The notes under the pieces: model-generated
Database searches by the model: none
Told to the model about the DNA's origin: nothing
What the model saw: the letters and a program-made list of their open reading frames with translations, nothing else
Source: Dyella sp. A6
Lineage (GTDB): Bacteria > Pseudomonadota > Gammaproteobacteria > Xanthomonadales > Rhodanobacteraceae
Assembly: GCF_036320485.1 (NCBI RefSeq)
Contig: NZ_CP132911.1
Span: 3,224,001-3,288,000 of the forward strand
Reading direction: 5' to 3'
DNA: 64,000 nucleotides
Shown: positions 19,905 through 28,777 of the stretch, one piece after another
Numbering within the stretch: the stretch's first letter is position 1
Layout: every line of letters begins with the position of its first letter
Made by a program: the position numbers and the translations under genes

Positions 19905-20332
19905 TGAACGAATTCGAATGGCTACGCCAGATGCGCGAACTGCGCCAGCCGGTCGCGCCCAGCAACGATCTGTGGGAACGCATCGATGCCACGCTCGTCA
20001 ATCCAGACGCGCCCGCCGTCGCGCCCCGCCGTCGCCATCCTTGGCGGATCGTCGCCGGCATGGCCGCCGCGCTGGTGCTGGCGAGCGGTATCGGCTGGCG
20101 TCTCCAGCATCACGCGGCATTGACCGCGGCACCTCCCGTCATCGCCAGCGTCACCCCATGGAAACCGGCCGACCCGCGGCTGGCCGGTGCGGCGATCGAA
20201 CTCAATGCCGCGCAGATCGAACTGCGCCAGGCCATCCAGCAGGCGCCTCGCTCGCCCATGTTGCGCCGCCTGCTCGCCCGCACCCAACAACAACAAACCA
20301 GTCTGCGCCTGCTCGAACGCAATGCCAGCTGA
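19904..20332 (+). CDS. Putative membrane anti-sigma factor
   Basis: A 142-residue single-pass membrane protein: cytoplasmic N-terminus (about 45 residues), a membrane helix IVAGMAAALVLASGIGW, and a small periplasmic domain. The ATG shares a base with the sigma-factor stop (TGATG), so the pair is coupled; a GTG at 19901 is an alternative. No zinc-binding HxxxCxxC motif is present. The assignment rests on gene order and topology, not on family recognition. Confidence 0.65.
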   Translation: MNEFEWLRQMRELRQPVAPSNDLWERIDATLVNPDAPAVAPRRRHPWRIVAGMAAALVLASGIGWRLQHHAALTAAPPVIASVTPWKPADPRLAGAAIELNAAQIELRQAIQQAPRSPMLRRLLARTQQQQTSLRLLERNAS

Positions 20333-20348
20333 GCTTACGAGGATTGCC

Positions 20349-21251
20349 ATGAAAACCGCCCGCCACCTTACCCTGCTGCTTTTCCTCGCCGCCACGCCGG
20401 CCCTCGCCGACACACCGATCCAGTTGCAGCACGCCGCTTCGCCCTCGGTACACGTCAGCATCAGCAATACGGTGGGCGACGTGCACGTGACCGGGTGGGA
20501 CCGCAATGAAGTCCAGGTGACCGGCGACCTGGGCAATGGCGCACGCCCGCTGGCGATCACCGGTGATGACAGCCACCTCGAGATCAAGGTGCAGCCCAAG
20601 GGCGGTGGTGGCTGGTTCAACTGGAACAGCAGCAACAGCATGGGGTCCACCACGCTGGACGTACATGTTCCGGTCGGTGCATCGCTCCACGTGAATGTGG
20701 TGAGCTCGTCGGCCGCGATCGACGGCCTGCGCGGCGGCAGCATCAAGCTCGACTCGATCAGCGGACGCGTACGCATAGACGCGCGGACACCCTCGCTGGA
20801 GGTCGACAGCGTGAGTGGTGGCGTCACCTTCTCGGGGCATGCGGATCATGCCGACCTGCAGACCGTCAGTGGCGATATCGTGGCGCCCTCGATCGGCCTC
20901 GATGCCAGCCTGCAGACCGTCTCCGGACACATCCAGGCCGGCGGCGGTCCATGGAAGCAGTTCAAGCTCAGCACGGTTTCCGGGGACGCCAATGTCAACG
21001 GCAGCATGGCCCCCGATGGGCAGATCGACATCGACAGCATGAGCGGGGATATCGACCTACGCCTGCCGACCGATCTCTCCAGCACGATCCACGCCAGCAC
21101 CTTCAGCGGCGACCTGCATAGCGACTTCGGCACGCCGAAGACCTCGCAACACGGGCCCGGCAGTTCACTTGTCGTGACGGTCGGCCAAGGCAATGGGTCG
21201 GTCAAGGCGGAAACCTTCAGCGGCGACCTGCGGATTCACAAGCAGAACTGA
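20349..21251 (+). CDS. Exported DUF4097-like beta-repeat protein
   Basis: A 300-residue protein with a signal peptide (residues 1-21, cleavage near ALA-DT). The body is a series of short repeats ending in S-G-D or S-G-x (SVSGGV, TVSGDI, TVSGHI, TVSGDA, SMSGDI, TFSGDL twice), typical of the DUF4097 beta-solenoid-like fold. It lies 16 bp after the anti-sigma gene and is probably part of that operon. Function is unknown; a periplasmic sensor or effector of the sigma/anti-sigma pair is a guess based on position. Confidence 0.8.
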   Translation: MKTARHLTLLLFLAATPALADTPIQLQHAASPSVHVSISNTVGDVHVTGWDRNEVQVTGDLGNGARPLAITGDDSHLEIKVQPKGGGGWFNWNSSNSMGSTTLDVHVPVGASLHVNVVSSSAAIDGLRGGSIKLDSISGRVRIDARTPSLEVDSVSGGVTFSGHADHADLQTVSGDIVAPSIGLDASLQTVSGHIQAGGGPWKQFKLSTVSGDANVNGSMAPDGQIDIDSMSGDIDLRLPTDLSSTIHASTFSGDLHSDFGTPKTSQHGPGSSLVVTVGQGNGSVKAETFSGDLRIHKQN

Positions 21252-21277
21252 CCCAGCGGCAGCGTGCCGCAACGGGA

Positions 21278-21303
21278 ACGGCCGACCACTCAGCGTCGGC
21301 CGT
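21278..21303 (+). terminator. Hairpin after the DUF4097 gene
   Basis: ACGGCCGAC (21278-21286) pairs perfectly with GTCGGCCGT (21295-21303), 8-base loop, no T-tract. It is placed 26 bp after the gene and before a convergent one. Confidence 0.5.
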
Positions 21304-21410
21304 CGTGCTGCACAGGCTGTCCGCCTGGCAACGGGACGACATGACGCAACGAACGCCCACCCTGTCGCGCAGCGACACAAGGGCCCGCGGACGATCAGGC
21401 GGGAAGGAAC

Positions 21411-22316
21411 TCAGAGATCCTGATGGTATTGCACGTAGGGCGTGCGCGACTGGTCCGGCTCGGGGCCGACGGGGGTAGTCGCCGACGTGCCTGACGACCA
21501 CACGTTCTGAGCGCCGAAGCTCAACGAACCCTGCCATGGCAGATGCCAGGTGACACCCAGGTCGATGCTGCTCCAGCGACGATCGCCATTGAACGTACTG
21601 TTCACGCCCGCTTCCGGTTGCATCACGCGGCCGATGATGTTGCCGCTGATCGGGCCGTGGTCGACACCGAAACTCAAGGCCTTCTGGTCCAGCGTATTCA
21701 AGCCGAGGGCATTGCCGGGCAGCAGACGGATACGACCCACGCTGGCGCCGATGTCGATGCCGCTGCCGATGCCGAGAGCCAGGCGCCCACGGGCATTCAA
21801 CTGGGTGCTGCTGTCGAAGTCACTCAGGCCATTCACGCTGGGCGTGATGCCCGGTAGGATCCGGGGCAGTGCGGCACTGTTCGGCGTGCCGTTGGCACCC
21901 ACGCTCACACCGAGGCTGTAGCGACCGGCGTCGTAACTGGCGCCCAGCTCGCTGCCGATGATGCGGGGCGCGGGGTTGGCCCACGACCGCTCGCTGACGC
22001 CTGCATGGGCGGTCAGATGCGACGTCAGGCCATAGTTGAGGTTGCTGGATGCCACCGTGCCGCCATCCAGCGGCCGGAACGACAGCGGGGTCCCACTTTG
22101 TGCCTCGGCCTCGGTTTCGAGGCTCGATTGCAGAGACAGTGTGTGATTGTCCGCGCCGGGCCACATCGGCAGCGCCGACGCATCCGCAGTGGCCTGGGCA
22201 GATGGCGCCTGCAGCAGGTCATCGGCCATCGACGAAGCCGCATTGCCGCCCAGCGACTGGCCTGCCGCACCCAGCGACATGAACAGCAATGGCAATGTGA
22301 TCAGCGAGCGACGCAT
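21411..22316 (-). CDS. Exported, barrel-like protein of unknown family
   Basis: A 301-residue protein with a signal peptide (RRSLITLPLLFMSLGAAGQS). The mature part is Gly/Ser/Asn-rich with many alternating-polarity strands, such as LGVSVGANGT and SLSFGAQNVW, suggesting an outer-membrane beta-barrel, though it does not end in an aromatic residue. I do not recognise a named family. The start at 22316 puts the signal peptide first; an upstream in-frame start at 22379 would spoil it. It is convergent with the DUF4097 gene. Confidence 0.65.
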   Translation of the reverse strand: MRRSLITLPLLFMSLGAAGQSLGGNAASSMADDLLQAPSAQATADASALPMWPGADNHTLSLQSSLETEAEAQSGTPLSFRPLDGGTVASSNLNYGLTSHLTAHAGVSERSWANPAPRIIGSELGASYDAGRYSLGVSVGANGTPNSAALPRILPGITPSVNGLSDFDSSTQLNARGRLALGIGSGIDIGASVGRIRLLPGNALGLNTLDQKALSFGVDHGPISGNIIGRVMQPEAGVNSTFNGDRRWSSIDLGVTWHLPWQGSLSFGAQNVWSSGTSATTPVGPEPDQSRTPYVQYHQDL

Positions 22317-22437
22317 GATGATCTGAAAAAGCAGCCCCGGTAAAACACGCACCCCCTGCAAAGGCAGGAAGTCCCACACCGCAAGCTTACAACTTTTTAC
22401 TTCTTTCTAACACCCTGAAATTGCGCCGGACAGCACG

Positions 22438-22482
22438 AAAAAAGGCTTCCACGGCAACCACCGACGACGCCCCCGAAGCCTT
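22438..22482 (-). terminator. Minus-strand hairpin with T6 tract (attenuator or small-RNA end)
   Basis: On the minus strand AAGGCTTC (22482-22475) pairs with GAAGCCTT (22449-22442) across a 25-base loop and runs into T6 (22443-22438). It lies 122 bp upstream of the minus-strand barrel-like gene, where no minus-strand coding region ends. It may be a leader attenuator of that gene or the end of a short RNA; a TATATA box on the same strand at 22526-22521 could be its -10. Confidence 0.45.
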
Positions 22483-22566
22483 GCCAGGCATACAAACTCA
22501 CCAAAGTTGGCGCTTCCGGATATATAGTCATGTCGACATCCGGTTACACAGACCCGATCGCACCCG

Positions 22567-25452
22567 ATGAGTTCAGTGCCTGACAGCGGTTCCGACCCGA
22601 CCTGCCGGCTCACCGGGGCTGAGACAGCAGTGCTGCGCGAGTGCGCGGAAAAGCTGTGCTGCGCATCCGACGCATCATCGATCCAGGACATATGCGCCGG
22701 GGCCGTGCAGCAGTTGGGCATTGCCGGCTACCTGCGCTGGCGGAAAACGCATGAAATTGCGGACAGCGCCGCACATGCAGTGGACCTGGCAACCGACCCC
22801 CAGGGCACCCGGACATTGTCACTGGTCACAGACCAGCCGCTCGAAGCGGCACATCGCGAAAACATGACCTGGCTGGGACGTCTGGCCACGAACCGGCTGC
22901 GTCAACAGGCCGAAACCGGACGTCTCTACGAGGCCATTTCCCGGCTTGCGTTGGCCGAACGCCTGCAGCGGGCGCTGTATGCGATTGCCGAGCAGGCCGC
23001 ATCGTCGCACTCCATGCCTGAGATGATGCGCGCGCTGCACAATATCGTGGCCAGCCTGATGTACGCGGAAAATTTCTTCGTCGTGCTGCAGGACCCCATG
23101 ACCGGCGCCGTGCGCTTCCCCTACTACGTGGACACGCTCGATCAGCACCCGCCCGGAGCCGAGCAGGACATTCCGTTCGAGGACATCCGCTACAGTCTGA
23201 GCTGGAACCTGCTCGAGGGCGGGCAGCCCATCATGGGCTCGATGCAGGAGCTCAAGCGCCAGTTCCACGGCCGCTTCAAGCTGATCGGCCCGGCCTGCGA
23301 GCACTGCCTGGCCGTCCCCTTGCGGCGCAACGACCGGGTCGCGGGCGGCATTGTCATCCAGAGCTACCGCACCGACACCCGCTACAACCAGCAGGACATG
23401 GAACTGCTCGGCTACGTGGCGCAACACGTGCAGACCGCGCTCGAGCGGCGCGAGGCCCAGTCTGACCTGGAGCACCGCGTCGCCGACCGCACGGCAGCGC
23501 TGCGCGCAGCCAACCGCGTACTTCGCCAGCAGGTCCTGCAACGGCAACGCGGCGAACAGCTGCAGGCGGCCCTGTTCCGCATTGCCGAACTGGCCAGCAC
23601 GCCGGAAAACCGCGAGGATTTCTATGCCGCCATGCACAGCGTGATCGGCAGCCTGCTGTACGCCCGCAATTTCTACATCGCCCTGTACGACAGCAAGGAA
23701 CAGCAGATCACCTTTCCGTATTCGGTGGACGAAATCGACACCGACCGGATGCCGCGCAAACCCGGCCGTGGTGCCACCGAATACGTGATGCGCCACGGCA
23801 AGCCGCTGCTGGCCGACCGCGAAACCTTCGACCGGCTCGCCGAAGATGGCGAGTGCGTACAGACCGGGGCGCGCTCGGTGTGCTGGCTGGGCGTTCCGCT
23901 GGTCTGGGACAACCAGGTGAAAGGCGCGCTGGTGGTACAGAGCTATTCGCCCGAGCATGTCTACGATGAGCGCGACCAGGAGCTGCTGACCTTCGTTGGC
24001 TACCACGTCGCCAATGCCCTGCAGCGCAAGCACATCGCCGACTCGCTGAAACAGGCCTATGCCGGCCTCGAGCGACGCGTCACCGAGCGCACCCGCGCAC
24101 TCGCACTGGCCAACCGCGACCTGCGCGAACAGATCGCCGAACGTGAGCGCGTGGAGCGGCGGCTCAAGTACGAGACCCTGCACGACTCGTTGACCGGGCT
24201 TCCCAACCGCACCTTCCTGCTCCAGCGGATGGAGCATGCGCTGCAGAAATATCTGAAGGATTCCGCGGCGTTGTTCGCGGTGCTGTTCATCGACCTGGAC
24301 CGATTCAAGGTCATCAACGACTCGGTCGGCCACCTGGTCGGCGACGACCTGCTGTTCCAGGTCGGTGGCCGTATCCGCGCCTGCCTCAAGACCCGCGACG
24401 TGGTGGCCCGCCTGGGCGGCGACGAATTTGCCGTCTTGCTCGGCAATGTGGACAGCCAGGCCACTGCCGTGCAGGTTGCCGAACGCATCATCAGCGAGCT
24501 GCAGATGCCTTTCCGGCTTGGTGCCAAGGAGGTATTCACCTCCGCCTCGGTCGGCATCGCCATCGCGGGCCCGCACTACCAGCGTCCGGAGGAACTGCTG
24601 CGTGACGCCGACTCGGCCATGTACCGGGCCAAGGACGCCGGCCGTCACTGCACGGCCGTGTTCGACGACCGCCTGCGCTATGAGGCGCTGTCGTTGCTGG
24701 AAATGGAGGGCGACCTGCGACGTGGGCTCAACCGCCGCGAATTTGTGCCGTTCTACCAGCCCGTGGTCACACTGGAAGATGGTCGCACCGTGGGTTACGA
24801 AGCGCTGCTGCGCTGGCGCCATCCCGAGCGCGGGTTGCTCACGCCCGGCGATTTCCTGGCGGTGGCCGAGGAGAGCGGCAGCGCCGAAAGCATCGACTGG
24901 CAGATCTTCGAACAGGTCTGCGTGCATGCGCGGTCGCTGGCCAGTGAACAGACCTTCATCAGCTTCAATGTCTCGGGCCGGCATTTCCGTTCGCCCGATC
25001 TGGACCGTCGACTGCTGGACCTGTTCAAGGCCCACCAGGTGTCGCCCAGCCATCTGCGCATCGAGGTCACCGAGCACACCCTGCTGGAAAACCCGGCGCA
25101 GGTCAGGCGCATCCTGGGCAACCTGCGCGCGCACGGCGTCGGCATCGCGCTGGACGACTTCGGTACCGGCTATTCGTCATTGAGCTATCTGCACCAGTAC
25201 CCGATCCAGACCCTCAAGATCGACCGCTCGTTCATCGTCGAGATGGAGCACGAGGGCGGCATCGCGGTGGTACGCGCAATCCAGGTGCTGGCGGACTCGC
25301 TGGGCATGCAGGTGATCGCCGAAGGCATCGAGGAAGAGCAGCAGCGCGAGGCGCTGCTGCAGATCGGCAGCCGTTACGGGCAAGGCTTCCTGTTTTCCGT
25401 ACCCCGCGCAGCCGAAGACTGGATCGGACGCGCGCTGGTGGCGGCCAGCTGA
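22567..25452 (+). CDS. GAF-GAF-GGDEF-EAL protein (c-di-GMP turnover)
   Basis: A cytoplasmic protein of 961 residues. Two GAF-like units (about 135-300 and 340-495) are clearly duplicates: each starts with an LQxAL-x-x-IAE motif and each ends in a coiled coil containing RV-x-x-RTxAL-x-x-ANR. The GGDEF domain has an intact GGDEF near residue 617, but the I-site reads KTRD instead of RxxD. The EAL domain keeps its catalytic set: EALL near 745, FNVSG, EVTEHT, DDFGTGYSSL, KIDRSF and AEGIE, so phosphodiesterase activity is expected. Either or both activities may be set by ligands at the GAF units. No membrane segment is seen. It is separated from Hsp33 by a convergent junction. Confidence 0.93.
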   Translation: MSSVPDSGSDPTCRLTGAETAVLRECAEKLCCASDASSIQDICAGAVQQLGIAGYLRWRKTHEIADSAAHAVDLATDPQGTRTLSLVTDQPLEAAHRENMTWLGRLATNRLRQQAETGRLYEAISRLALAERLQRALYAIAEQAASSHSMPEMMRALHNIVASLMYAENFFVVLQDPMTGAVRFPYYVDTLDQHPPGAEQDIPFEDIRYSLSWNLLEGGQPIMGSMQELKRQFHGRFKLIGPACEHCLAVPLRRNDRVAGGIVIQSYRTDTRYNQQDMELLGYVAQHVQTALERREAQSDLEHRVADRTAALRAANRVLRQQVLQRQRGEQLQAALFRIAELASTPENREDFYAAMHSVIGSLLYARNFYIALYDSKEQQITFPYSVDEIDTDRMPRKPGRGATEYVMRHGKPLLADRETFDRLAEDGECVQTGARSVCWLGVPLVWDNQVKGALVVQSYSPEHVYDERDQELLTFVGYHVANALQRKHIADSLKQAYAGLERRVTERTRALALANRDLREQIAERERVERRLKYETLHDSLTGLPNRTFLLQRMEHALQKYLKDSAALFAVLFIDLDRFKVINDSVGHLVGDDLLFQVGGRIRACLKTRDVVARLGGDEFAVLLGNVDSQATAVQVAERIISELQMPFRLGAKEVFTSASVGIAIAGPHYQRPEELLRDADSAMYRAKDAGRHCTAVFDDRLRYEALSLLEMEGDLRRGLNRREFVPFYQPVVTLEDGRTVGYEALLRWRHPERGLLTPGDFLAVAEESGSAESIDWQIFEQVCVHARSLASEQTFISFNVSGRHFRSPDLDRRLLDLFKAHQVSPSHLRIEVTEHTLLENPAQVRRILGNLRAHGVGIALDDFGTGYSSLSYLHQYPIQTLKIDRSFIVEMEHEGGIAVVRAIQVLADSLGMQVIAEGIEEEQQREALLQIGSRYGQGFLFSVPRAAEDWIGRALVAAS

Positions 25453-25462
25453 AACGACGCGG

Positions 25463-26371
25463 TTACTGCACCGTGGACGCGGTCGAGCCACCGCCGCCGG
25501 TCAGCAGGTGCTCCGCATCGATGCGGTCGAAGGTGTAGCGCTGGGCGCAGAATTCGCAGATCACCTCGATCTCGCCATCGCGCGCCTCCAGCGCGGCCTC
25601 CACTTCGGCACGGCCCAGCGAACGCAGCATCGCCTCCACCCGCTCACGCGAGCAACTGCATCCGAAGGCCAGCGGTCGCGGCTCGAACAGGCGCACCGAT
25701 TCTTCGTGGTACAGGCGGTACAGCAGCTGCTCCGGCGGCGTCGACAGCAGCTCTTTTGAGCCCAATGTCGCCGTGAGGTGCTCGATGCGCGGCCAGGCAT
25801 CCGCATCTTCCTCACCGGCGTCATGGCCACCCTCGCCGGGAAGCTTCTGCAGGATCAGGCCTGCCGCGTGCTCGCCGTCGGCCGCCAGCACGATCTTCGC
25901 GGGCAACTGCTCGGACTGGCGGAAATAGCCTTCCAGGGCACCCGCCAGATCGGCCTGGCGCAGATCGACCAGACCCTGGTAGCGCTGGCCGCGTTCGGCA
26001 TGGCCGATGGTGATCGCCATCACCGCTTTGGCCAGCTCGTCCAGGCGCAGCGGCGTTGCCACGTCGCCGTTCCAGCGGGCCAGCCCACGCAAGCGCCCCT
26101 GGTCGGTGCATTCGGCGAACAGCAGGTGCGGCGCACCGGCACTCTTCAGCTCGATCGAAAGTGCGCCATCGAACTTGATGTTGCCGGTAAGCAGCGCGCT
26201 GGCCGTCACGGCCTCGCCGAGCAGTTCACGCAGGGCCGCGGGGTAGTCGGCACGTCCGGCGATCTCGCGCCAGGCCGGCCCAAGCCGCACCAGCACACCA
26301 CGCACACCGGCACGCTCGAGCAGGAAGCGATGCAGCACATCTTCGACAAGCACGGTTTCCACGTCGGACAC
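25463..26371 (-). CDS. hslO: Redox-regulated chaperone Hsp33
   Basis: A holdase chaperone of 302 residues turned on by oxidation. The zinc-binding redox switch is intact: C238-S-C240 and, 31 residues on, C272-E-F-C275. The N-terminal domain shows HRFLLERAGVRGVLVRL and ALLTGNIKFDGALSIELK, typical of the family. I chose the GTG at 26371 (VSDVETVLVEDVLHRFLLE) because it puts the first helix at the family's usual position; an in-frame GTG at 26413 would add 14 residues. Confidence 0.95.
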   Translation of the reverse strand: MSDVETVLVEDVLHRFLLERAGVRGVLVRLGPAWREIAGRADYPAALRELLGEAVTASALLTGNIKFDGALSIELKSAGAPHLLFAECTDQGRLRGLARWNGDVATPLRLDELAKAVMAITIGHAERGQRYQGLVDLRQADLAGALEGYFRQSEQLPAKIVLAADGEHAAGLILQKLPGEGGHDAGEEDADAWPRIEHLTATLGSKELLSTPPEQLLYRLYHEESVRLFEPRPLAFGCSCSRERVEAMLRSLGRAEVEAALEARDGEIEVICEFCAQRYTFDRIDAEHLLTGGGGSTASTVQ

Positions 26372-26486
26372 CTCGATCAGGACAAGCCAGCGTACATGGG
26401 GGCAGCCTGACACATGGCAATACCGGCGCCATGGGAAATCATCGGCAGGCCCCTATACTTTTGCGAGCTTAGCTGCTTCGCCCGCC

Positions 26487-27224
26487 ATGTCCCTGCATCC
26501 CAAACTCCGCCGCCCGCTGCGCTGGCTGGCATACATCGCGCTCGTCTGGGTGGCGCTCACCTGGCTGCTGGTGCTGGTGATGCGCTTCGTCCACCCGGTC
26601 ACCTCGGCAGTGATGATCGAGCGCCGGATCAGCGCCTGGCGACACGGCGAGAAAGACTTCCACCTGCATCAGCACTGGGTCCCGTGGTCACAGGTCTCGC
26701 CCTGGGTGCCGCTGGCCATGGTGGCCGGCGAAGATCAGAAGTTCCCGTTCCATCATGGTTTCGACTTCGGCTCGATCCACCAGGCCATCGACGCTGCCGA
26801 GGACGGCCACCGCCTGCGCGGCGCCAGCACGATCAGCCAGCAGACCGCGAAGAACCTGTTCCTGTGGGAAGGCCGCAGCTACATCCGCAAGGGTCTGGAA
26901 GCCTATTTCACCGTACTGCTGGAGGCGACCTGGCCGAAGTGGCGCATCCTCGAGGTCTACATGAATATCGCCGAGCTGGGAAACGGCATCTACGGCGTCG
27001 GCGCCGCCAGCCGGATCTACTACCACGAGCCGCCTGCACACCTGACGCCCGAGCAGGCCGCCCGGCTGGCCGCGGTGCTGCCCAGCCCGCGCCGATTCCA
27101 CGTGGATCATCCCAGCCCCTACGTGCAACGCCGCGTCGACTGGATCGAACAGCAGATGCGACAGCTTGGCGGCCCCGCCTATCTGGATGCCCGGCACCCA
27201 CCACGGGACATCAGGCGCCAGTGA
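26487..27224 (+). CDS. mtgA: Monofunctional biosynthetic peptidoglycan transglycosylase
   Basis: Polymerises lipid II glycan strands at the inner membrane. The 245-residue length is typical. One N-terminal membrane helix (residues about 13-33), then the GT51 domain: catalytic Glu in MVAGEDQKFPFHHGFD, RGASTISQQTAKNLFLW, and the RILEVYMNIAELGNGIYG region. No transpeptidase domain follows. Start at 26487 fits the membrane helix. Confidence 0.96.
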   Translation: MSLHPKLRRPLRWLAYIALVWVALTWLLVLVMRFVHPVTSAVMIERRISAWRHGEKDFHLHQHWVPWSQVSPWVPLAMVAGEDQKFPFHHGFDFGSIHQAIDAAEDGHRLRGASTISQQTAKNLFLWEGRSYIRKGLEAYFTVLLEATWPKWRILEVYMNIAELGNGIYGVGAASRIYYHEPPAHLTPEQAARLAAVLPSPRRFHVDHPSPYVQRRVDWIEQQMRQLGGPAYLDARHPPRDIRRQ

Positions 27225-27296
27225 GCGACGCCGGCCATTCGCGATCCCGCCCCGGCTTTCGCTAGCATGTCGGTCTGCCCTTCCTGCGACACCACC

Positions 27297-28271
27297 ATGT
27301 CCAAGCTCACCGTTGTCGTCCCTGCCTACAACGAAGCCGCCGTGCTGGAGGCTTTCCATCAGCGGCTATGTGCCGTGCTGGGCAGCCTGCCGCAGACCTG
27401 CGACGTGCTCTATGTGGATGACGGCAGCCACGATGCGACCTGGACCATCATCAGCCAGCTGGCCGCGCGCGACGCGCGCTGCGGCGGGCTCAAGCTGTCG
27501 CGCAATTTCGGCAAGGAAGCCGCCCTGACCGCCGGGCTGGACCAGGTCGACGCCGATGCCGCAGTGGTGATTGATGCCGACCTGCAGGATCCGCCCGAAC
27601 TGATCCCGCAGCTGGTGGCCCGGTGGCAGGAAGGTTACGACGTGGTGTACGCCACTCGCAGTGCGCGTGCAGGCGAGAGCCGGCTCAAGAAGTTCACTGC
27701 CGCCGCGTTCTACCGCACCATGGAAAAGATGTCGGACACCAGCGTGCCGCGCGACACCGGCGACTTCCGGCTGATGTCGCGCCGGGCGCTGGACGCGCTG
27801 CACCAGCTGCGCGAACGCCAGCGCTTCATGAAGGGCCTGTTCGCCTGGATCGGCTACCGCCAGACGGCGGTCTACTACCAGCGCGACCCACGCCTGGCCG
27901 GGCAGACCAAGTGGAACTACTGGCGACTGACCCAGCTGGCGATCGAGGGCATCACCTCGTTCTCCACCGCGCCGCTGAAGCTGGCCACCTGGGTCGGTTC
28001 GGCCACGGCCCTGCTGGCCTTCGTCTACGGCCTGGAGGTCATCGTCAAGGCGCTGCTCTACGGCAACAACGTGCGCGGCTACCCCTCGCTGATGGTGGTG
28101 ATCCTGTTCCTGGGCGGCATCCAGCTGCTGGCCCTTGGGGTGATCGGCGAATACCTTGGCCGCAACTACGCCGAGAGCAAGCGACGCCCGCTCTACTTCA
28201 TCGAGGAAAAGCACGTTGCGCGCGACACCACGCCGGCTTCACATCCGCTCCGCACCAGCGCGCTAGACTGA
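27297..28271 (+). CDS. Family-2 glycosyltransferase, polyprenyl-phosphate type (GtrB/DPMS-like)
   Basis: Transfers a sugar from a nucleotide donor to undecaprenyl phosphate. The GT-A fold shows VVPAYNE, YVDDGSHDAT and DADLQDPP; the acceptor loop has a DTGDFRLMSRRAL motif. Two C-terminal membrane segments (LATWVGSATALLAFVYGLEV and LMVVILFLGGIQLLALGVIG) match GtrB/ArnC-type enzymes. Start at 27297 (MSKLTVVVPAYNE) matches the family; an ATG at 27267 would add ten residues with two cysteines. No flippase or GT-C partner is adjacent here, unlike the second GT2 gene at 55.2 kb. Confidence 0.88.
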   Translation: MSKLTVVVPAYNEAAVLEAFHQRLCAVLGSLPQTCDVLYVDDGSHDATWTIISQLAARDARCGGLKLSRNFGKEAALTAGLDQVDADAAVVIDADLQDPPELIPQLVARWQEGYDVVYATRSARAGESRLKKFTAAAFYRTMEKMSDTSVPRDTGDFRLMSRRALDALHQLRERQRFMKGLFAWIGYRQTAVYYQRDPRLAGQTKWNYWRLTQLAIEGITSFSTAPLKLATWVGSATALLAFVYGLEVIVKALLYGNNVRGYPSLMVVILFLGGIQLLALGVIGEYLGRNYAESKRRPLYFIEEKHVARDTTPASHPLRTSALD

Positions 28272-28312
28272 ACCGCACGCGGTCCGCCCGCGGCCGCCGG
28301 GGAGGCTTCGAC

Positions 28313-28741
28313 ATGCGTCAGGTCAGGCATTTGCTGGAACGAAAAGGCAGCGACATCTACGCCATCGCACCCGAAACACCCGTGCTCGAGGCGATCATGC
28401 ACATGGCCGAACGAGGCGTTGGCGCACTACTGGTGATGCGCGGCGAACACCTGCTCGGCATCGTTTCCGAACGCGATTACGCCCGCAAGGTGATCCTGCA
28501 GGGACGATCTTCGGCGCAGACCGCCGTGGCTGACATCATGACCGGCACTCCGCTCACCGTGGAGCCGGGCACGGATGTATTCGACTGCATGCGCCTGTGC
28601 ACCGACCGGCGAATCCGCCACCTGCCGGTGGTCGACGGTCACCATGTGATCGGCGTGATCTCGATCGGCGACCTGGTCAAGGAAGTGATCGACGCCCAGG
28701 CCGAGCAGATCGAACAACTGCAGCGCTACATCACCAGCTGA
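28313..28741 (+). CDS. CBS-domain pair protein
   Basis: A small protein of 142 residues made of two CBS motifs (about 8-60 and 72-125), the first ending GIVSERDYARKV and the second GVISIGDLVKEV. Such stand-alone pairs bind adenine nucleotides or SAM and act as energy-state sensors; no partner is evident. GGAGG (28301-28305) upstream of the ATG is a good ribosome-binding site. It lies 41 bp after the glycosyltransferase gene. Confidence 0.9.
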   Translation: MRQVRHLLERKGSDIYAIAPETPVLEAIMHMAERGVGALLVMRGEHLLGIVSERDYARKVILQGRSSAQTAVADIMTGTPLTVEPGTDVFDCMRLCTDRRIRHLPVVDGHHVIGVISIGDLVKEVIDAQAEQIEQLQRYITS

Positions 28742-28777
28742 AAGCACCCGGCCCGAAGCCGCTAGACAGACAGGCAC

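Noticed and set aside
22483..22566. c-di-GMP riboswitch next to the GGDEF-EAL gene
   Set aside because: The conserved GEMM core sequences are not present on either strand.
22819..25134. 771-codon minus-strand open frame over the GGDEF-EAL gene
   Set aside because: Antisense shadow; the plus strand has an unequivocal multidomain protein.
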